NCBI GenBank assembly: GCA_963742715.1
Contig: CAVUMR010000001.1
Coordinates: forward strand, 496,001-560,000
Reading direction: 5' to 3'
Source of the DNA: CAVUMR01 sp963742715
Lineage (GTDB): Bacteria; Actinomycetota; Actinomycetes; Mycobacteriales; Micromonosporaceae
Length of the DNA stretch: 64,000 nt
The translations under genes and the position numbers were made by a program. The stretch's first letter is position 1; the number at the start of each line of letters is the position of its first letter. The notes under the pieces are model-generated. The model was not told where the DNA came from and searched no databases. It worked only from the letters and a program-made list of their open reading frames with translations. This document shows positions 60,603 to 64,000 of this stretch, one piece after another.

Positions 60603-62477
60603 GTGGCCAAGCAGGTCCGGCAGCTGGATCGAGTAGTGATCCGGTTTGCTGGCGATTCCGGTGACGGCATGCAGTTAACCGGCGACCGATTCACCTCGGA
60701 AACCGCACAGTTGGGCAACGACCTCTCCACATTCCCGAACTTCCCGGCGGAGATCCGTGCCCCGGCCGGCACATTGCCCGGCGTGTCGAGTTTCCAGGTG
60801 CATTTCGCCGACTACGACATCCTGACGCCCGGTGATGCGCCGAATGTGTTGGTCGCGATGAACCCGGCCGCACTGAAGGCCAACCTGGTCGACCTGCCCC
60901 GCAAGGCGACGGTGATCGTCAACACCGACGAATTCACGCCGCGGAACCTGAGCAAGGTCGGATACGCCACCAATCCGCTCGACGACGGCAGCCTGGACAG
61001 CTACCAGGTGCACGCCGTACCGCTCACCTCGATGACGGTCGGTGCGTTGGAGGGGTCCGGCGTGTCCAAGAAGGAGGCCGAGCGGGCGAAGAACATGTTC
61101 GCGCTGGGCCTGCTGTCCTGGATGTACTCGCGGCCGGGCGAGGGCACGATCAGCTTCCTGGAGCGCAAGTTCGCGGCCCGGCCGGAACTCGCCAACGCCA
61201 ACATCGCCGCGTTCAAAGCCGGCTGGAACTACGGCGAGACGACCGAGGACTTCGCGATCCAGTACGAGGTCGCCCCGGCCGCGCTGCCGGCCGGCCGGTA
61301 CCGCAACATCACCGGCAACCTGGCCCTGTCGTACGGACTGGTGACCGCCAGCGTGCGCAGCGGCCTGCCGCTGTTCCTCGGTGCGTACCCGATCACCCCG
61401 GCCTCGGACATCCTGCACGAGTTGTCCAAGCACAAGCGGTTCGGCGTGGTGACGTTCCAGGCCGAGGACGAGATCGCCGCGGTGGGCGCCGCACTCGGCG
61501 CCTCGTACGGCGGTGCCATCGGCGTGACCAGCACCTCCGGTCCGGGCGTGGCGCTCAAGGGCGAGACGATCGGGCTGGCGGTGGCGCTGGAGCTGCCGCT
61601 GGTGATCGTGGACGTCCAGCGGGCCGGCCCGTCCACCGGGATGCCCACCAAGACCGAGCAGGCCGACCTGATGATGGCCCTGCACGGCCGGCACGGCGAG
61701 GCACCGGCCGCGGTCATCGCGGCGAAGTCGCCGTCGGACTGCTTCTACGCGGCGCTCGAGGCGGTACGCATCGCGGTCACGTACCGCACGCCGGTGATTC
61801 TGCTGTCTGACGGGTACCTGGCCAACGGCGCCGAGCCGTGGCGGTTGCCGGACGTCGCGGACCTGCCCGACCTGCAGGTGGAGTTCGCCACCGAGCCCAA
61901 CCACGAGCTCGCCGACGGCTCGAAGGAGTTCTGGCCGTACCAGCGGGACCCGAAGACCCTGGCCCGGCCGTGGGCGGTGCCCGGTACCGCCGGGCTGGAG
62001 CACCGGATCGGCGGCCTGGAGAAGGCCGACGGTACCGGCGACATCTCCTACGACCCGGCCAACCACGACACGATGACGCGACTGCGGGCCGCCCGGATCG
62101 AGGCGATCGCGCAGGACCTGCCGCCGATCGACGTGGACGACCCGGGGCGCGAGACCGGTGACGGCGCGAAGGTGCTGGTACTGGGCTGGGGCTCGACGTA
62201 CGGGCCGATCGGCGCCGCGGTACGCCGGCTGCGCGGCCAGGGCCACAAGGTCGCGCAGGTACACCTGCGGCACCTCAACCCGCTGCCGTCCGACCTCGGC
62301 GCGGTGCTGGCCAGCTACGACCGGGTGGTCATCCCGGAGATGAACCTCGGCCAGCTAGCCTCGGTCATCCGGTCCCGCTACCTGGTCGACGCCATCGCGT
62401 ACAACAAGGTCCGCGGCATGCCGTTCACCTCCGCCGAGCTGGAGACGGCACTCGAGGAGGTCATCAAGAATGTCTGA
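60603..62477 (+). CDS. korA: 2-oxoacid:ferredoxin oxidoreductase, alpha (fused gamma) subunit
   Basis: 624 residues. With KorB it converts 2-oxoglutarate (or another 2-oxoacid) and CoA to acyl-CoA, CO2 and reduced ferredoxin. The gamma domain comes first (LDRVVIRFAGDSGDGMQLTG; PGVSSFQVHFADYDI), then the pyrimidine-binding alpha domain (YPITPASDILHELSKHKRFG; FQAEDEIAAVGAALGASYGG; GPSTGMPTKTEQADL). The GTG start has GGGGAGGT about 10 bases upstream. It overlaps korB by 8 bp. Near the complex I locus, as a ferredoxin supply would be. Confidence 0.95.
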   Translation: MAKQVRQLDRVVIRFAGDSGDGMQLTGDRFTSETAQLGNDLSTFPNFPAEIRAPAGTLPGVSSFQVHFADYDILTPGDAPNVLVAMNPAALKANLVDLPRKATVIVNTDEFTPRNLSKVGYATNPLDDGSLDSYQVHAVPLTSMTVGALEGSGVSKKEAERAKNMFALGLLSWMYSRPGEGTISFLERKFAARPELANANIAAFKAGWNYGETTEDFAIQYEVAPAALPAGRYRNITGNLALSYGLVTASVRSGLPLFLGAYPITPASDILHELSKHKRFGVVTFQAEDEIAAVGAALGASYGGAIGVTSTSGPGVALKGETIGLAVALELPLVIVDVQRAGPSTGMPTKTEQADLMMALHGRHGEAPAAVIAAKSPSDCFYAALEAVRIAVTYRTPVILLSDGYLANGAEPWRLPDVADLPDLQVEFATEPNHELADGSKEFWPYQRDPKTLARPWAVPGTAGLEHRIGGLEKADGTGDISYDPANHDTMTRLRAARIEAIAQDLPPIDVDDPGRETGDGAKVLVLGWGSTYGPIGAAVRRLRGQGHKVAQVHLRHLNPLPSDLGAVLASYDRVVIPEMNLGQLASVIRSRYLVDAIAYNKVRGMPFTSAELETALEEVIKNV

Positions 62478-63543
62478 GAGTGTGCTGCCGGGCCACCGGC
62501 GGATGTTCGACCTGCTGCCGAAGTCGGACACGAAGATGTCCATGAAGGACTTCAAGAGCGACCAGGAGGTCCGCTGGTGCCCCGGCTGCGGGGACTACGC
62601 GATCCTCGCCGCCATGCAGAGCTTCCTGCCGGACCTGGGCATCCGCCGGGAGAACACGGTCATCATCTCCGGGATCGGCTGCGCGGCGCGGTTCCCGTAC
62701 TACGTCGACTGCTACGGCATGCACTCGATCCACGGCCGGGCGCCGGCGATCGCGACCGGCCTCGCGGTGACCCGCCCGGACCTGTCGGTGTGGGTGGTGA
62801 CCGGCGACGGCGACTCGCTGTCGATCGGCGGCAACCACCTCATCCACGCGCTGCGGCGCAACGTGAACATCAAGATCCTGATGTTCAACAACCGGATCTA
62901 CGGGCTGACCAAGGGCCAGTACTCCCCCACCTCGGAGCTGGGCAAGGTCACCAAGTCAACCCCGGTGGGCTCCGCTGACGAGCCCTTCAACCCGATCTCA
63001 CTCGCCATCGGGGCCGAGGCTTCTTTTGTCGCGCGTACGTTGGACAGCGACCGCAAGCACCTGACCTCGGTACTGCGGGCCGCCACGGAGCACCCGGGCA
63101 GCGCGTTCGTCGAGATCTACCAGAACTGCCCGATCTTCAACGACGACGCGTTCGAGACCCTCAAGAACCCGGCTACCCGGGACGAGGCGATCATCCGGCT
63201 CGAGCACGGGCAGCCGCTGCAGTTCGGCAAGGACAACGGCTGGTCGGTGACGCGTACCGCGGCCGGGTTCGGGCTGCGGGTGGCTCGTACCGAGGAGATC
63301 GATCCGGCCGACGTGATCGTGCACGACCAGCAGAACCCCGACCCGTCGTACGCGTTCGCGCTGTCCCGGCTGCCCGAGTCCGACCTGCGGAACACTCCGA
63401 TGGGCGTGTTCCGCTCGGTCGACCGGTCCAGTTACGACGAGCTGGTACGCGCGCAGGTCAGCGACGCCAAGTCCACTGTGGACGATCCACAGGAAGCGCT
63501 GGCGTCACTGCTGACCGGCCGCGACACCTGGACGATCGGCTAG
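62470..63543 (+). CDS. korB: 2-oxoacid:ferredoxin oxidoreductase, beta subunit
   Basis: 357 residues. Binds thiamine diphosphate and an Fe-S cluster. Cys ligands begin in VRWCPGCGDYAIL near residue 37. The ThDP motif is VVTGDGDSLSIGGNHLIHAL with the downstream MFNNRIYGLTKGQYSPTS. A further Cys in IYQNCPIFNDDAF matches this family. Followed by a strong terminator. Confidence 0.95.
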   Translation: MSESVLPGHRRMFDLLPKSDTKMSMKDFKSDQEVRWCPGCGDYAILAAMQSFLPDLGIRRENTVIISGIGCAARFPYYVDCYGMHSIHGRAPAIATGLAVTRPDLSVWVVTGDGDSLSIGGNHLIHALRRNVNIKILMFNNRIYGLTKGQYSPTSELGKVTKSTPVGSADEPFNPISLAIGAEASFVARTLDSDRKHLTSVLRAATEHPGSAFVEIYQNCPIFNDDAFETLKNPATRDEAIIRLEHGQPLQFGKDNGWSVTRTAAGFGLRVARTEEIDPADVIVHDQQNPDPSYAFALSRLPESDLRNTPMGVFRSVDRSSYDELVRAQVSDAKSTVDDPQEALASLLTGRDTWTIG

Positions 63544-63555
63544 GCGTATCACTCC

Positions 63556-63592
63556 TGAGGGGGCTGTCGGTCGCTGACCGACGGCCCCCTCA
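63556..63592. terminator. hairpin after korB
   Basis: TGAGGGGGC (63556-63564) pairs with GCCCCCTCA (63584-63592), extended inwards by TCGGTC/GACCGA. It lies 12 bp after the korB stop and also at the end of the convergent DUF6295-type gene. Confidence 0.85.
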
Positions 63593-63883
63593 GCCTGTCC
63601 GGCCCTGGCGTTGTTGCGCGGCGGAGGCGAGCCCGGCCGGCGCCGAGGCCAGCGCGGCGTGAATGGCGTCCACCAGCGCGAGCGCGGCCTCCTCGGTCAG
63701 CTCCACCGCGACCCGCGCCGCCGGGCCCCGGTCCGGATTGGCGAAGTCGATGTTCAGCGTGTGGTCGAACTGCGCGTGCTGCGGATGGTCGACGTACACG
63801 GTGGCCTGGGTCAGCGGAAACCAGCCGGTGGCGCCCTTGCCGCTGCCCTCGATCGGGGTCTTCTCGGTCAGGTAGGTACACAT
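63590..63883 (-). CDS. DUF6295-type small protein
   Basis: 97 residues starting MCTYLTEKTPIEGSGKGATG. It resembles a short actinobacterial family annotated as DUF6295 (TVYVDHPQHAQFDHTLNIDF). AAGGGG lies 9 bases before the ATG I chose; a start 3 codons earlier is open. No function known. It follows a dienelactone-hydrolase-like gene by 12 bp, so the two may be co-transcribed. Confidence 0.8.
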   Translation of the reverse strand: MCTYLTEKTPIEGSGKGATGWFPLTQATVYVDHPQHAQFDHTLNIDFANPDRGPAARVAVELTEEAALALVDAIHAALASAPAGLASAAQQRQGRTG

Positions 63884-63895
63884 GCTTGGCACCCC

Positions 63896-64000
63896 TTAGG
63901 ACGAGGCCAGGTACCGGCCGAAGAAGTCGAAGATCCGCTGCCAGCCCTCGACCGCGGCGTGCTGCCGGTACGCCGGCCGGTCCACCGCGAAGAACGCGTG
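63896..64000 (-). CDS. dienelactone hydrolase-like protein, 3' end only
   Basis: Only the last 34 codons are in the window: HAFFAVDRPAYRQHAAVEGW, then QRIFDFFGRYLASS and stop. The HAFF motif holds the catalytic His of dienelactone hydrolases and related alpha/beta hydrolases, and the amphipathic last helix fits. Runs off the right edge. Confidence 0.7.
   Translation of the reverse strand, partial: HAFFAVDRPAYRQHAAVEGWQRIFDFFGRYLASS

Overview
The window is high-GC DNA (about 70 percent by eye) with GTG starts, 4-bp stop/start overlaps and short intergenic gaps. It comes from a filamentous actinomycete. Gene order and codon habits suggest Micromonosporaceae or a close relative, but genus and species cannot be fixed from sequence reading alone.

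Layout. 0-8 kb: on the minus strand, the conserved actinobacterial block tRNA-Thr, tRNA-Met, rpmG, hadA, hadB ... tRNA-Trp, secE, nusG, rplK, rplA. It is split by a plus-strand insert holding a secreted NlpC/P60 protein, a secreted sulfatase and an ECF sigma factor fused to a zinc-finger, membrane and outer domain. 7.8-21 kb: accessory genes. These are a GGDEF/EAL protein with a 41-codon leader gene, an MFS relic, a FAD oxidoreductase with an alpha/beta-hydrolase-fold protein lacking its Ser and His, a LuxR regulator, an MFS/MerR pair, a PP2C-like protein, a truncated SnoaL-like gene and an orphan peptide-binding lipoprotein. 21.4-25.3 kb: tRNA-Tyr, yajQ, a phosphatase/MFS pair and htpX.

25.6-55.2 kb: a second-type complex I (nuo) locus broken into three pieces on the minus strand: nuoIJKLMN (25.6-32.4 kb), nuoBCH (44.2-46.5 kb) and nuoA (54.8-55.2 kb). 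No nuoD, E, F or G is present. Two inserts separate the pieces. One has an aldo/keto reductase, a large membrane-anchored protein, and two inward-facing ArsR-type regulator/MFS pairs around a 1320-residue secreted amylase. The other is a LacI-controlled ABC sugar importer with a GH144-like glucanase and a GH39 enzyme. nuoC and nuoH read well as proteins but are cut by about eleven single-base indels, whereas nuoB and nuoI-N are clean.

55.4-64 kb: a SigE-type sigma factor with a probable membrane partner, a small membrane protein, an MFS gene, a sulfite-oxidase-fold molybdoenzyme, korAB (2-oxoacid:ferredoxin oxidoreductase), a DUF6295-type protein and the end of a dienelactone-hydrolase-like gene.

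How parts may work together (inference): KorAB would make reduced ferredoxin, and an EFG-less complex I is the type expected to oxidise ferredoxin rather than NADH, so korAB near nuo makes biochemical sense. Whether the enzyme is still functional here is doubtful, given the broken nuoC/nuoH reading frames and missing nuoD. The two inserted blocks are carbohydrate-use modules with their own operator-like sites.
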